From [Muricauda] lutisoli (nom. illeg.) (GTDB taxonomy: Bacteria; Bacteroidota; Bacteroidia; Flavobacteriales; Flavobacteriaceae), in NCBI RefSeq assembly GCF_017313105.1, contig NZ_JAFLND010000002.1, forward strand, positions 620,001 through 684,000: a stretch of DNA of 64,000 nucleotides, given 5' to 3'. Below the pieces are notes generated by a model. That model searched no databases and was not told the DNA's origin. It saw only the letters and a program-made list of their open reading frames with translations. This document shows positions 53,668 to 63,253 of the stretch, piece after piece; position 1 is the stretch's first letter, and every line of letters begins with the position of its first letter. Position numbers and translations under genes: made by a program.

Positions 53668-54752
53668 GCCACACTCCCCTGGCAACTACTTCCGGCTCCT
53701 GCGGTACAACCGTAGCAATGTTGAGAGATGATAATATCCCGGTTGCTCAGCACATCATCATTATAATCTTTAATATGCTTTACCTTGCTTGCTACCTTTA
53801 AGTCGAGCATTTGGTTAAAGTCGCAATCGTACAACCACCCGTCCCAACTTACGGAAATGGTGTTGGTGCACATCACATTTTCAACAGCGGTCGGGTTGTA
53901 TGCCTCCACCAAAGAGTACATATAATCCTCATAATTATCCGAAGCGATGAGGTAGTCCAAAAACCTTGAAATGGGCAGATTGGTAATGGCAAAAAGGTTA
54001 TGGAAGTCAATATCAAAATCTTCCTTCAGCGCTTTTTTAAAATCGTGTTCCATGGCGGCTTGGTCGGCAGGCAAAAATGCCCCGGAAGGGTTATACACCA
54101 AATCCAACTTAAGATCACTATTGGGCATTCCGTAGCCCACCTCGTTCAGCATTTGCAATGCTTTTATGGATTTATCAAAAACACCATCGCCCCGTTGCTT
54201 GTCCGTTTTGCCTCGAGTGTAATGCGGCATGGACGATACCACATGTACATTATGTTTTTTAAAGAACTGCGGCAGGTCGTGGTATTTTTTATTGGCCAAA
54301 ATAATGGTGAGATTGGAACGCACGATAAAATCTTGGATGCCCGCTTTGGATGCTTCTTCCACAAACCATCTAAAATGAGGGTTCATTTCGGGTGCACCCC
54401 CGGTAAGGTCCAAGGTATGTGCGCCAGTGTTTCGGATGACCTCCAAACATTGCTCCATGGTTTCCCGCGTCATAATTTCCTTTCGGTCGGGCCCTGCATC
54501 TACATGGCAATGTCCACAGACCTGGTTGCACATATACCCCACATTGATCTGGAGCACTTCCAATGTTTTGGGCTTTAATGGAAACTGCCCGGTCTCTGCA
54601 ATTTTATCCTTGAAATACGGAAGTTCACCACCTGCAAAAAGTTCACCATTTAAGATTTCCATTTGCGTTTGGGTATTGGCAAGTTCATCCTCCCGTGCTT
54701 TTAAGGATTTTTTAGCTGCTTTTTTTATGTCTGTGAGTATGCTTTGCGTCAT
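53664..54752 (-). CDS. arsS: Arsenosugar biosynthesis radical SAM protein ArsS
   Basis: Radical SAM enzyme of arsenosugar synthesis, 362 residues. The cluster-binding C-x3-C-x2-C is CNQVCGHC (C75, C79, C82), and a C-terminal Cys-rich region (CTNTI, CDFNQM, CYGC and SSCQG) fits the extra SPASM-like cluster. The sequence LDLTGGAPEMNP is typical. It lies 13 bp downstream of its peroxidase-like partner, so the two form an operon. Confidence 0.93.
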   Translation of the reverse strand: MTQSILTDIKKAAKKSLKAREDELANTQTQMEILNGELFAGGELPYFKDKIAETGQFPLKPKTLEVLQINVGYMCNQVCGHCHVDAGPDRKEIMTRETMEQCLEVIRNTGAHTLDLTGGAPEMNPHFRWFVEEASKAGIQDFIVRSNLTIILANKKYHDLPQFFKKHNVHVVSSMPHYTRGKTDKQRGDGVFDKSIKALQMLNEVGYGMPNSDLKLDLVYNPSGAFLPADQAAMEHDFKKALKEDFDIDFHNLFAITNLPISRFLDYLIASDNYEDYMYSLVEAYNPTAVENVMCTNTISVSWDGWLYDCDFNQMLDLKVASKVKHIKDYNDDVLSNRDIIISQHCYGCTAGAGSSCQGSVA

Positions 54753-54765
54753 TAATTCAGTGGGT

Positions 54766-55101
54766 TTACATGGAAAGCTTGTCGTACTTGTTCATCATCT
54801 GCACACCATGCACCAAGGTAGCCCCGCTTTCTATGGCGGCTCCCGCATGTACAGCTTCCATCATTTCTTCTTTGGTGATTCCCCGTTGTAGCCCATCTTT
54901 GGTGTAGGCATCAATACAATATGGGCATTTTACCACGTGCGATACCGCGAGGGCAATCAAAGATTTTTCACGAGCACTCAACGCCCCCTCTTCAAACACC
55001 TTTCCGTAGTAGTCAAAAAATTTATTGCCTAATTCCTCGCTCCATTCGGTAATCTTACCAAACTTGCTCAGATCTGCTGGGTCGTAATATGATTTGGCCA
55101 T
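54766..55101 (-). CDS. Arsenosugar biosynthesis-associated peroxidase-like protein (AhpD/CMD fold)
   Basis: A 111-residue carboxymuconolactone-decarboxylase-like protein. The redox pair is CPYC (C59, C62) after AREKSLIALAVSHVVK. Members of this subfamily are always found with arsS, and it precedes arsS by 13 bp here. Activity is inferred from the fold. Confidence 0.9.
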   Translation of the reverse strand: MAKSYYDPADLSKFGKITEWSEELGNKFFDYYGKVFEEGALSAREKSLIALAVSHVVKCPYCIDAYTKDGLQRGITKEEMMEAVHAGAAIESGATLVHGVQMMNKYDKLSM

Positions 55102-55307
55102 GTTTCTTTATTTAATGTTCTTACTAAACATACAACAAATATCACTATTCATTTTGGTCGAAAGCCCATCTTAAATATTACAATTTCTTATGATTAAGTA
55201 TACATTTAACTATAAAGCTTTTGCCTAGATTTGGAAATCAGTTGTTTACAAGATGATGAAAAGAAATTAAATAAGGATTGGATCCATAAAGAAATCCATC
55301 AATAGAT

Positions 55308-55315
55308 TACATTTG
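55308..55315 (+). promoter_or_regulatory. -7 promoter element (TACATTTG) of the patatin-like gene
   Basis: Fits TAnnTTTG, 20 nt before ATG 55336. Confidence 0.6.
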
Positions 55316-55335
55316 CTCTCATAGAAACAATAAAA

Positions 55336-56109
55336 ATGCTCGAAAACAAATCCATAGGCCTGGTTCTCTCCGGGGGAGGTGTTCGCGGAATGGCGCACAT
55401 TGGCCTGATCAAAGCCATGCGTGAACATGATCTTGAAGCCAACGTAGTGGCCGGCACAAGTATTGGTGCGTTGGTAGGCGCCCTTTACGCCAATAAGAAC
55501 TCGGTGGATGACATGCTTAATTTTTTTAAAGAGACCCCATTGTTCCAATACAGTTTCTTTACCATTAACAAAGCGGGCTTTATTGATACGGAAAGATACG
55601 CGAGCATTTTTGAGAAATTTTTCCCGGAAAATACGTTTGAAAGCTTAGAGAAGCCTTTGTATGTAGTGGCCACCGATTTGTTGAGTGGCAAGGAAAAGGT
55701 ATTTAACAAAGGTCAACTCATTAAACCTCTTCTGGCTTCCGCGGCCCTTCCTCCTGTTTTCAGTCCGGTGGACATTGATGGCATTCTTTATTCCGATGGT
55801 GGAATCATGAACAATTTTCCAAAGGAATATGTAGAGGATAAAACAGAATTCATAATTGGAAGCAATGTGGCCATTACCGTGCCAGTGAAAAAGAAAGATT
55901 TGAGCAATTCCATTAGGCTTACCGCAAGGGTGACGAATTTGATGATACATGCATCCAATAGTGAAAAATTACACCAATGCGACTTTTTTATCGAACCAAA
56001 GGAACTGGAACAAATCGGGGTGCTTGATAAAAAAGGCATTGAAAATGCCTTTAATATTGGGTATGAACATGGCAGTAGGGCCCTTGAAAAAATGTTTTCC
56101 CAGACCTAA
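55336..56109 (+). CDS. Patatin-like phospholipase (RssA-like)
   Basis: A 257-residue Ser-Asp dyad hydrolase. The oxyanion loop GGGVRG is at 13-18, the nucleophile elbow GTSIG has Ser42, and the Asp lies in the DGG motif YSDGGIMN near 154. All catalytic residues are intact, so it should be an active cytoplasmic acyl hydrolase; the lipid substrate is unknown. Convergent with the ferredoxin reductase gene, 9 bp apart. Confidence 0.92.
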   Translation: MLENKSIGLVLSGGGVRGMAHIGLIKAMREHDLEANVVAGTSIGALVGALYANKNSVDDMLNFFKETPLFQYSFFTINKAGFIDTERYASIFEKFFPENTFESLEKPLYVVATDLLSGKEKVFNKGQLIKPLLASAALPPVFSPVDIDGILYSDGGIMNNFPKEYVEDKTEFIIGSNVAITVPVKKKDLSNSIRLTARVTNLMIHASNSEKLHQCDFFIEPKELEQIGVLDKKGIENAFNIGYEHGSRALEKMFSQT

Positions 56110-56118
56110 TTCACCATA

Positions 56119-57165
56119 CTATACATCGTCGTAGTTTACCGTAATTTTGGGAGTTAACGGATGTGACTGACATGTCAATACAAAACCTTCCTCAATCTCA
56201 CTATCGGTAAGAATCTGGTTTTTCACCATTTCCGCTTTACCTTCGGTAAGGCGGGCAATACAACTACTGCAAACACCACCTTGGCAAGAATACGGAGCAT
56301 CAATATCCTGTTTTAGGACGGCGTCGAGCACTAACTCTTTTTTGTCCATTACCACGGTATAGGTCTCATCATCCAAAATTACCGTTACTTGGGTTTTGCC
56401 TTCTAGGTTTTCTGCAAGTTCATCTTCGGTGTCTTCACTGGTAAAAAGCTCAAAATGAATTTTCTTTTGGTCAACACCGTTCTCTTTTAAGGTGTCGGTT
56501 ACTTGATGGATCATATCTTCGGGTCCACACAGGTAAAAATCATCGAATTTGGTTTTCTTGAACTTGTTCTTGAGCACAAAGTTTACAGTGGATTTTTCGA
56601 TACGACCGAATAGGGCATCATCCTCATTGGACCTACTGTATACGTATTGTACAAAAAAGCGATCACCGTATTGTTCTTTCAGGGCTTGAATCTCTTTGAA
56701 ATACATGGTCTCTTCCGGCGATTGGTTTCCAAAGACCAGCACAAAAGAACTTTTTCGATGGCTTTCCAAAACCGTTTGGGCAATGCTCATAATCGGGGTA
56801 ATACCGCTCCCTGCAGCAAACGCAGCAATTTTTCTTCGTTTTGAAGCCTCAAAAACAAAACGTCCTTCAGGGGGCATTACCTGTATGGTATCCCCTGCTT
56901 TTAAATGCTCGTTGGCATATACAGAAAATGTTCCACCCTCCATTTTTTTGATGCCCACCGTTAATTTCCCAGATGAGGGAGGAGAGGAAATCGAGTAGGC
57001 CCTTCGAAGTTCCTTTCCGTCCAATTCGTGTTTCAGGGTAATATATTGCCCCGCCTTGAAACGGTAAACATCTTTTAGGTTTTCTGGAATATCAAAAGTG
57101 AGTGCCACGGCATTTGGGGTTAATTTCTCTACCGCGGTAATTTTTAAAGCATGGGATTCGCTCAT
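56119..57165 (-). CDS. Ferredoxin-NAD(P)H reductase with C-terminal 2Fe-2S domain (PaaE-like)
   Basis: A 348-residue flavoprotein: FAD-binding barrel with RAYSISSPPSSG, NAD(P)H domain with AAGSGITPIMSI and FYLCGPEDMI, then a plant-type ferredoxin domain with CQGGVCSSC near 291-299 and a later LTCQSHP. It resembles PaaE of the phenylacetyl-CoA epoxygenase, but no paa genes are nearby, so it probably supplies electrons to another oxygenase. Start ATG 57165; the upstream in-frame TTG belongs to the promoter word. Confidence 0.9.
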   Translation of the reverse strand: MSESHALKITAVEKLTPNAVALTFDIPENLKDVYRFKAGQYITLKHELDGKELRRAYSISSPPSSGKLTVGIKKMEGGTFSVYANEHLKAGDTIQVMPPEGRFVFEASKRRKIAAFAAGSGITPIMSIAQTVLESHRKSSFVLVFGNQSPEETMYFKEIQALKEQYGDRFFVQYVYSRSNEDDALFGRIEKSTVNFVLKNKFKKTKFDDFYLCGPEDMIHQVTDTLKENGVDQKKIHFELFTSEDTEDELAENLEGKTQVTVILDDETYTVVMDKKELVLDAVLKQDIDAPYSCQGGVCSSCIARLTEGKAEMVKNQILTDSEIEEGFVLTCQSHPLTPKITVNYDDV

Positions 57166-57180
57166 GAAAAATTTTTTGTG

Positions 57181-57188
57181 CAAAATTA
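57181..57188 (-). promoter_or_regulatory. -7 promoter element (TAATTTTG) of the ferredoxin reductase gene
   Basis: Fits TAnnTTTG on the minus strand, 15 nt before ATG 57165. Confidence 0.6.
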
Positions 57189-57283
57189 AGCATTACGCTC
57201 TTTTTGAGCAGCTATTTTTAGAAAAAGCGTTTCTTTATGTAACAAATCCGATAATTTGGATACCAACAAAAAAAACACCAACC

Positions 57284-58753
57284 ATGCTCAAACATTTTAT
57301 TGGACTCCAATGGAAGTCTTTTTTTAGGTCGGCAACCTTTAAAACAGAAATCTGGTTTAAAATATTGATGGCCTTGGGAGCTCTTTATTTTATTGTGGTT
57401 TTCTTGGGAATGGGTGTCGGGGCCTATTTTATTATTGAGGATATGGAAATTGGCGACCCCCTGCGCGTGGTCAACCAGTTTATGATCTATTATCTGGCCT
57501 TCGACCTTGTATTTAGGTACATGTTGCAAAAAATGCCCGTGACCAACATTAAACCCTTACTGTACCTACCTATCCATAAAAACAAGGTGGTCAATTTTTC
57601 GCTGGGCAAAACAATAATCTCATTCTTCAACATTGCCCATGCGTTCTTCTTTGTGCCTTTTAGCATTGTTTTGCTTATAGAAGGCTATCCGCCCGCACAG
57701 GTAATTGGCTGGCATTTGGCTTTGATGGCAATATTTTACTGTAACAACTTCATCAATGTTATGGTAAATAACCAGAACACTGTTTTTTATATATTGGCTG
57801 CACTTTTCATTGTGGCTGGAGCATCACAATATTACCAATGGTTTGATATTACCGCATACACCCGATCAATTTTTGATTTTTTCTACGATATGCCGTGGAC
57901 GGCCATTGTACCATGGGGGATTTTGGTAGGATTGTACTATGGTGCTTTCGCCTACTTTAAAAAACATATGTATTTGGATGGTGGTCTTGCCAAGAAACAG
58001 ACCGAAGCCAAGACCGAAAATCTGGAATGGTTGAATCGTTTTGGCAATTTGGGAACTTTCTTGAAGAACGACATCAAACTTATTAAGCGAAACAAAAGAT
58101 CGCGTTCCGCGGTAATCGCCGGGGCCTTTTTTATTTTTTACGGACTGCTCTTTTTCACTGGGGCCTTGGAGGTTTACGATGGACCCTTTTGGAAAATATT
58201 TGCAGGGATATTCGTCACGGGAGGATTCCTTTTCAGTTTTGGACAGTACGTGCCCAGTTGGGACAGTAGCTACTACCCTTTGATGATGAGCCAGAATATC
58301 AAGTATCGGGAGTACCTCTCATCTAAATGGTATTTGGTGATTATTGCGACCATTATTTCCACCATTTTGGCCACTTTCTATATCTACTTTGGTTGGGAGG
58401 CCTATGCAGCCGTTTTGGTCGGAGCTATTTATAATATAGGAATCAACAGTTATTTGGTACTTTGGGGCGGAGCTTATGTGAAGACACCGATAGACCTTAC
58501 ATCCAACAAAAAGGCATTTGGCGACAAGCAGGCCTTTAATGCCAAAACACTGTTGCTCACTTTGCCAAAATTGGTTTTGCCCATTGGAATATATGCAATT
58601 GGTCATTTTTTGATCAACCCCATGGCCGGATACATATTTGTGGCCGTTTTTGGCATCCTTGGATTCGCTTTCAAGAACAAGGTATTTACCATGATCGAGG
58701 GCATCTACAAAAAGGAGAAATACAAAACATTACAAGCATACAAACAGAAATAA
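57284..58753 (+). CDS. DUF5687 family ABC-type permease
   Basis: A 489-residue polytopic membrane protein of DUF5687, opening MLKHFIGLQWKSFFRSA. About ten hydrophobic helices are visible. It precedes an ABC ATPase gene by 20 bp, and together they should form an exporter. ATG 57284 is preferred because the longer frame upstream runs into the divergent ferredoxin reductase gene. Substrate unknown. Confidence 0.87.
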   Translation: MLKHFIGLQWKSFFRSATFKTEIWFKILMALGALYFIVVFLGMGVGAYFIIEDMEIGDPLRVVNQFMIYYLAFDLVFRYMLQKMPVTNIKPLLYLPIHKNKVVNFSLGKTIISFFNIAHAFFFVPFSIVLLIEGYPPAQVIGWHLALMAIFYCNNFINVMVNNQNTVFYILAALFIVAGASQYYQWFDITAYTRSIFDFFYDMPWTAIVPWGILVGLYYGAFAYFKKHMYLDGGLAKKQTEAKTENLEWLNRFGNLGTFLKNDIKLIKRNKRSRSAVIAGAFFIFYGLLFFTGALEVYDGPFWKIFAGIFVTGGFLFSFGQYVPSWDSSYYPLMMSQNIKYREYLSSKWYLVIIATIISTILATFYIYFGWEAYAAVLVGAIYNIGINSYLVLWGGAYVKTPIDLTSNKKAFGDKQAFNAKTLLLTLPKLVLPIGIYAIGHFLINPMAGYIFVAVFGILGFAFKNKVFTMIEGIYKKEKYKTLQAYKQK

Positions 58754-58773
58754 CACACCATTAATAAAAATAC

Positions 58774-59469
58774 ATGATCACAGTTCATAATTTAACCAAG
58801 ACCTACGGAGAACAAACCGTTTTGAACATTGACCACCTGGAGATTCCCAAAGGACAGAGCTTTGGATTGGTGGGGAACAACGGAGCTGGAAAAACAACCC
58901 TTTTCAGTTTGTTGCTGGATTTGATACAGCCTTCGTCTGGGTACATCATCAACAAGGATGTGCAAGTGGACCAAAGCGAGGATTGGAAACCCTTTACTTC
59001 CGCTTTTATTGATGAAACCTTTTTGATAGGCTACCTCACCCCCGAGGAATACTTCTACTTTATAGGGGAACTGCGCGGCAGGAACAAAGCCGATGTGGAC
59101 GCCCTATTGTCCAATTTCGGGGATTTCTTCCATGGGGAAATATTGGGTCAGAAAAAGTATTTAAGGGACCTTTCCAAAGGAAACCAAAAGAAAGTGGGCA
59201 TTGTGGCCAGCTTTATCGGTAACCCTGAGGTGGTGATTTTGGATGAGCCTTTCGCCAATTTGGATCCCACAACCCAAATTCGATTAAAGGGAATCATCAA
59301 GGATTTGGCCGCCAAAGAGGGTGTTACGGTATTGGTTTCCAGTCACGATTTGATTCACGTTACAGAAGTCTGCGAACGTATCGTGGTGCTCAATAAAGGT
59401 GAAATTGTAAAGGATATCCACACCTCTGCGGAAACGATGAAGGAACTGGAAGCTTTCTTTGCTGGTTGA
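58774..59469 (+). CDS. ABC transporter ATP-binding protein
   Basis: A 231-residue ATPase: Walker A GNNGAGKTT (34-42), signature LSKGNQ (about 132), Walker B VVILDEPFANLDP (about 152-164) and the H-loop SSHD near 190. Complete and presumably active. Coupled with the DUF5687 permease. Confidence 0.94.
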   Translation: MITVHNLTKTYGEQTVLNIDHLEIPKGQSFGLVGNNGAGKTTLFSLLLDLIQPSSGYIINKDVQVDQSEDWKPFTSAFIDETFLIGYLTPEEYFYFIGELRGRNKADVDALLSNFGDFFHGEILGQKKYLRDLSKGNQKKVGIVASFIGNPEVVILDEPFANLDPTTQIRLKGIIKDLAAKEGVTVLVSSHDLIHVTEVCERIVVLNKGEIVKDIHTSAETMKELEAFFAG

Positions 59470-59569
59470 TGTTTGAAAAGCATCCTTAAAAATTCTTGCA
59501 TTTTATCGATAAGCCTTATAATAATCCGCTCATTTTTGAGTTTAAGGTTACACAAGATTATCGATAATT

Positions 59570-62101
59570 TTGAAGCTTCATCACAAATTTTTAGGCGCCA
59601 TGGTTTTGGGAGGACTTGTATTCAACGCATGTTCTACCCAAAAGGACAAGTTCATCAACCGAAATTGGCACGCACTCAATACCGAGTACAACACCTTGTA
59701 CAATGGTAATCTCGCTTTTGAAAAAGGATTGGAAGAAATCAATGCCAATTATCGTGATGATTATTGGGAAATCCTTCCCGTTGAGCGACTAAAGGTCACC
59801 GATGAGGTAAAACTCGACTCCGAGGACAACAACCCCAATTTTCTTATTGCTGAGGAAAAAGCCACCAAGGCCATCCAAAAGCACAGTATGGACATTAAGG
59901 ACGAGGAACGGAACCCTCAAATAGATGAAGCGTTTCTCTTGCTCGGGAAGTCCCGCTATTTCGACCAACGCTACATCCCAGCTTTGGAATCCTTCAATTA
60001 CATTTTAAGAAAGTACAGCAAGAGCGACAAGTTGAACGAAGCTACTATTTGGAGGGAAAAAACCAATATGCGGTTGGACAATCCTGAGGTGGCCATCAAG
60101 AACCTGAAGCGCCTGTTCAAGTACGAAGCATTAAAAGATCAGGAATATGCCGATGCCAATGCGGTTTTGGCCCAATGCTACATCAACCTCAATGTCCTCG
60201 ATACCGCCATTCAAAAGCTTAAAATATCCCAGGCTTATACCAAAAACAACCCCGAAAAGGGAAGATATTTGTTCGTTATTGGTCAGTTGTACGATCAATT
60301 GGGCCATAAGGATAGTGCCAACTATGCCTACAATAAGGTCATCGACCTTAACCGCAAATCACCAAGGGTGTACATGATCAATGCGCATCTAAAAAAAATC
60401 CAGAACACCGAACTTACCGAGGGGAACAGGGAGGAAATGTTGGAATATCTTACCGATTTGGAAGAGAACAGGGAAAATAGGCCCTTCTTGGACAAAATCT
60501 ATCGGCAGGTAGCACAATATCACATGGCCTACGAGGAAGATAGTTTGGCCTTGGCCTATTTCAACAAATCGATTCAGGCGACACAGGGCGAACGCAAATT
60601 GTTCGCCTTGAACTATCAGAGTTTGGCGGATTATTATTTTGATGAGGATGAATATAGAATTGCTGGTTCCTACTACGATAGCACTTTGACCAATCTGAAC
60701 GAGAACACCAGAAAGCATCGAGATATCAAAAAGAAACTAGACAACCTCGAGGATGTCATCAAATACGAGGATATCGTCCAGCACGCCGATAGTGTGATCA
60801 CGCTGTACCAAATGCCCGTTACAGAGCGTAGGGCCTATTTTGAGGATTACATCGCCGAGATGAAGCGTAAAGAAGAAGCGGAGGCAGAGAAACAATTGGA
60901 ACGTACCAATGCCGGCTTTGCCACTTTTGCCAGCAGTAAAGGAGGAAAGGAAAACCAAGGCAAATTCTATTTTTACAACATTACAAGTCTAGGACAAGGA
61001 AGAAACGGTTTTAGAACCAGATGGGGCACAAGAACGTTGGAGGATGATTGGCGTTGGAGCAACAAGTCCAAAACTTTGGTCTCTGAGGCCACAGGGGAGG
61101 AAATTGCAGCTAACGATGAGGTGTTGACCGAAGATCAAAAATATTCAGTTGACTATTATTTGGAACAGATTCCTACCGATGTGGCCGATATTGATAGTTT
61201 AAAGGGCGAACGTAATTTTGCCAATTATCAATTGGGATTGATTTACAAGGAGAAGTTCAAGGACAATATGTTGGCGGCAGCAAAATTGGAGCGCGTACTT
61301 TCCTCCAACCCTGAAGAGCGGCTCATCCTTCCATCAAAATACAATTTGTACAAGATTTATGAGGAAATGGGAAGCCCTTTGGCGCTGAACATGAAACAGA
61401 ATATCATTACCAATCACCCCGATACCCGCTACGCCGAAATTTTATTGAATCCGCAAGCCGTACTGGACGGAAATACCGATAGTCCCGATGCCAGGTATGC
61501 TGCATTGTTCAAACAATACCGCAAGCAAGAGTTTTTAAAGGTAATCACGCAATCAGAAGAGTACATCAACAAGTTTACTGGAGACCCCATTGTTCCTAAG
61601 TTCGAGATGTTGAAAGCCAATGCCATTGGTCGGTTGCAAGGATTTGAACCTTTTAAGGAAGCCCTGAACTATGTGGCGTTGACCTATCCAAACAATCCCG
61701 AAGGAAAGAAAGCGGAACAAATGGTCGAGGAACAGCTGCCTAAATTGGAAACCAAGGAGTTTTCTCCCGAAACTGGGTCTACTGGCACAAAGAACTGGAA
61801 GGTGGTGTTTCCTTTCAAAATCCGAAACGATGCTGCTGCTGCTAAACTCGAGATGCGTTTGAAGGAAGTGATTAAGGAACTGCATTACGATAATTTGGTT
61901 TCCAAGGACATATATAACCTAGAGGATGAATTTGTGGTTGTGCACGGTTTTCCTTCCAAGGACTTTGCCCTTGGCTTTGCGGAGCTTATAAAAAACAATA
62001 GGGACTACCTTATTAAAGATGAGAATTTTGTAGTTTTATCGGATAATTACAAAATCATACAGGTCCATAAGAATTTAGAATCATACAAAGCGCAATTTTA
62101 A
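59570..62101 (+). CDS. sprE: Type IX secretion/gliding lipoprotein SprE (PorW-like)
   Basis: An 843-residue TPR lipoprotein. The signal peptide ends LGGLVFNAC (Cys21), then STQKDKFINRNWHALNTEYNTLYNG, the usual opening of SprE/PorW. TPR-like helices fill about 90-400 and 540-700, with a charged linker between. SprE is required for T9SS secretion and gliding in Flavobacterium johnsoniae. The TTG start is taken because ATG 59600 would leave a signal peptide of only ten residues without a positive charge; a TAnnTTTG word overlaps the TTG. Confidence 0.88.
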   Translation: MKLHHKFLGAMVLGGLVFNACSTQKDKFINRNWHALNTEYNTLYNGNLAFEKGLEEINANYRDDYWEILPVERLKVTDEVKLDSEDNNPNFLIAEEKATKAIQKHSMDIKDEERNPQIDEAFLLLGKSRYFDQRYIPALESFNYILRKYSKSDKLNEATIWREKTNMRLDNPEVAIKNLKRLFKYEALKDQEYADANAVLAQCYINLNVLDTAIQKLKISQAYTKNNPEKGRYLFVIGQLYDQLGHKDSANYAYNKVIDLNRKSPRVYMINAHLKKIQNTELTEGNREEMLEYLTDLEENRENRPFLDKIYRQVAQYHMAYEEDSLALAYFNKSIQATQGERKLFALNYQSLADYYFDEDEYRIAGSYYDSTLTNLNENTRKHRDIKKKLDNLEDVIKYEDIVQHADSVITLYQMPVTERRAYFEDYIAEMKRKEEAEAEKQLERTNAGFATFASSKGGKENQGKFYFYNITSLGQGRNGFRTRWGTRTLEDDWRWSNKSKTLVSEATGEEIAANDEVLTEDQKYSVDYYLEQIPTDVADIDSLKGERNFANYQLGLIYKEKFKDNMLAAAKLERVLSSNPEERLILPSKYNLYKIYEEMGSPLALNMKQNIITNHPDTRYAEILLNPQAVLDGNTDSPDARYAALFKQYRKQEFLKVITQSEEYINKFTGDPIVPKFEMLKANAIGRLQGFEPFKEALNYVALTYPNNPEGKKAEQMVEEQLPKLETKEFSPETGSTGTKNWKVVFPFKIRNDAAAAKLEMRLKEVIKELHYDNLVSKDIYNLEDEFVVVHGFPSKDFALGFAELIKNNRDYLIKDENFVVLSDNYKIIQVHKNLESYKAQF

Positions 62102-62121
62102 CCCCAAAACCCTAGAACACA

Positions 62122-62541
62122 ATGTTTTCTGACAACAAAAAACCCCGGCCTATGAATGAATTTGGCGGACAGCCCAACAGAATTGAAAAGAACACGAAGA
62201 TAAAAGGAGACATTACCTCGGAAGCCGACTTTAGGATAGACGGTAAATTAGAAGGAAATGTGACCACCTCCGGTAAAGTTGTCATAGGAAAGGATGGCTA
62301 CATCAACGGAAAGGTAGAATGTGTGAATGCTGACATCGAAGGAAGGTTTAATGGAGAATTGATGGTCAAGGACCTACTTTCCCTAAAATCGTCCGCAACT
62401 ATCGAGGGTACCGTTAGTGTGGCCAAATTGGCCGTGGAGCCAGGGGCGACTTTCAATGCTGCCTGTACCATGGGCAAAGGTGCTACGTCCACCGCAAAAA
62501 TGCAGTCCACTAAGAAAGATGAGCCAGCAAAAGCCTCCTAA
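62122..62541 (+). CDS. Bactofilin (polymer-forming cytoskeletal protein)
   Basis: A 139-residue DUF583 protein: Gly-rich right-handed beta-helix repeats (ITSEADFRIDGKLEGNVTTSG onward, residues about 33-115) between disordered tails, as in bactofilins, which polymerise into membrane-associated filaments. The next gene starts inside its last 23 bp. Confidence 0.9.
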   Translation: MFSDNKKPRPMNEFGGQPNRIEKNTKIKGDITSEADFRIDGKLEGNVTTSGKVVIGKDGYINGKVECVNADIEGRFNGELMVKDLLSLKSSATIEGTVSVAKLAVEPGATFNAACTMGKGATSTAKMQSTKKDEPAKAS

Positions 62542-62749
62542 AAAGTACAACAAAGCAATTAATACAGCCGCCCGTTTGTCTGGTTCCGCCATTCAAATGG
62601 GCGTAGTTATTTATTTGGGGGTTTGGGGCGGTAAATGGCTCGACGGGTATTTTGAGACCGAGAAAGTGTTCTTGCCCATATGCACCATATTGGCCGTTGC
62701 GATTTCCATATATTTGGTGATTCAACAACTGAAAAAAATCAACGATTGA
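62519..62749 (+). CDS. atpZ: ATP synthase accessory protein AtpZ
   Basis: A 76-residue two-helix membrane protein of the AtpZ/AtpI type with AIQMGVVIYLGVWGGKWLDG (about residues 21-40), found before F0F1 operons where it helps ion uptake or assembly. Start ATG 62519 lies inside the bactofilin gene. The stop TGA overlaps the next TTG start. Confidence 0.88.
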   Translation: MSQQKPPKKYNKAINTAARLSGSAIQMGVVIYLGVWGGKWLDGYFETEKVFLPICTILAVAISIYLVIQQLKKIND

Positions 62750-63135
62750 AATTTAGGTCTTACCCCATTTTTTTTGCCTCGTTTTTAACGGTGGGATTAT
62801 TGATGTTGTTTTTGGCCCAATCCCGGATTTTGGAAAACAACGGGCATGACCTTTCCTCGCTGCAGGTGGTAAAGAGTTATATACTGAATGCCATCATGGC
62901 CCTTATCGTTTTTTTTGCCATTTATCTTTTTAGGAACAAATACCGTGATTTATTGGGTTTCTTTTTTTTGGGAGGGAGTCTTTTAAAGTTTTTGCTTTTC
63001 TTCATTTTTCTTTACCCAGGCTTTAATCAAGATGGTTCCTTGGAGCGCTTGGAGTTCCTTGTGTTTTTTGTACCATACGGATTTGCCCTGGTACTGGAAA
63101 CCTTCTTTTTGGTGAAACTGCTTAATACTGTGTAA
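62746..63135 (+). CDS. ATP-synthase-linked membrane protein, DUF6168-like
   Basis: A 129-residue membrane protein with about four helices (opening KFRSYPIFFASFLTVG, closing VLETFFLVKLLNTV) found in Bacteroidota between atpZ and atpB and resembling DUF6168 as I remember it; an AtpI-like role is inferred. TTG start at 62746 overlaps the atpZ stop (TTGA), so translation is coupled. Confidence 0.8.
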   Translation: MKFRSYPIFFASFLTVGLLMLFLAQSRILENNGHDLSSLQVVKSYILNAIMALIVFFAIYLFRNKYRDLLGFFFLGGSLLKFLLFFIFLYPGFNQDGSLERLEFLVFFVPYGFALVLETFFLVKLLNTV

Positions 63136-63213
63136 CAAAGGATGGAAATCACTGGAAAAAATCAAAGAAAAAAATAATACTCAAAAAAGCTTTTTTCTTT
63201 TGAATGGGGAATG

Positions 63214-63221
63214 TATTTTTG
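63214..63221 (+). promoter_or_regulatory. -7 promoter element (TATTTTTG) upstream of atpB
   Basis: Fits TAnnTTTG, 32 nt before the atpB ATG, in the spacer after the DUF6168-like gene. Confidence 0.5.
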
Positions 63222-63253
63222 CACCAATTTTTGAGGACCCATAGTTGGATCAT

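Noticed and set aside
54000..54578. 192-codon open frame antisense to arsS
   Set aside because: It lies wholly within the well-supported radical SAM gene on the other strand, has a composition unlike a folded protein, and has no promoter word.
56119..57165. Assignment as PaaE of phenylacetate catabolism
   Set aside because: No other paa gene is present; only the general reductase architecture is supported.
57098..57283. 62-codon upstream extension of the DUF5687 protein
   Set aside because: It runs through the promoter and 5' end of the divergent ferredoxin reductase gene; DUF5687 proteins begin at the chosen MLKHF start.
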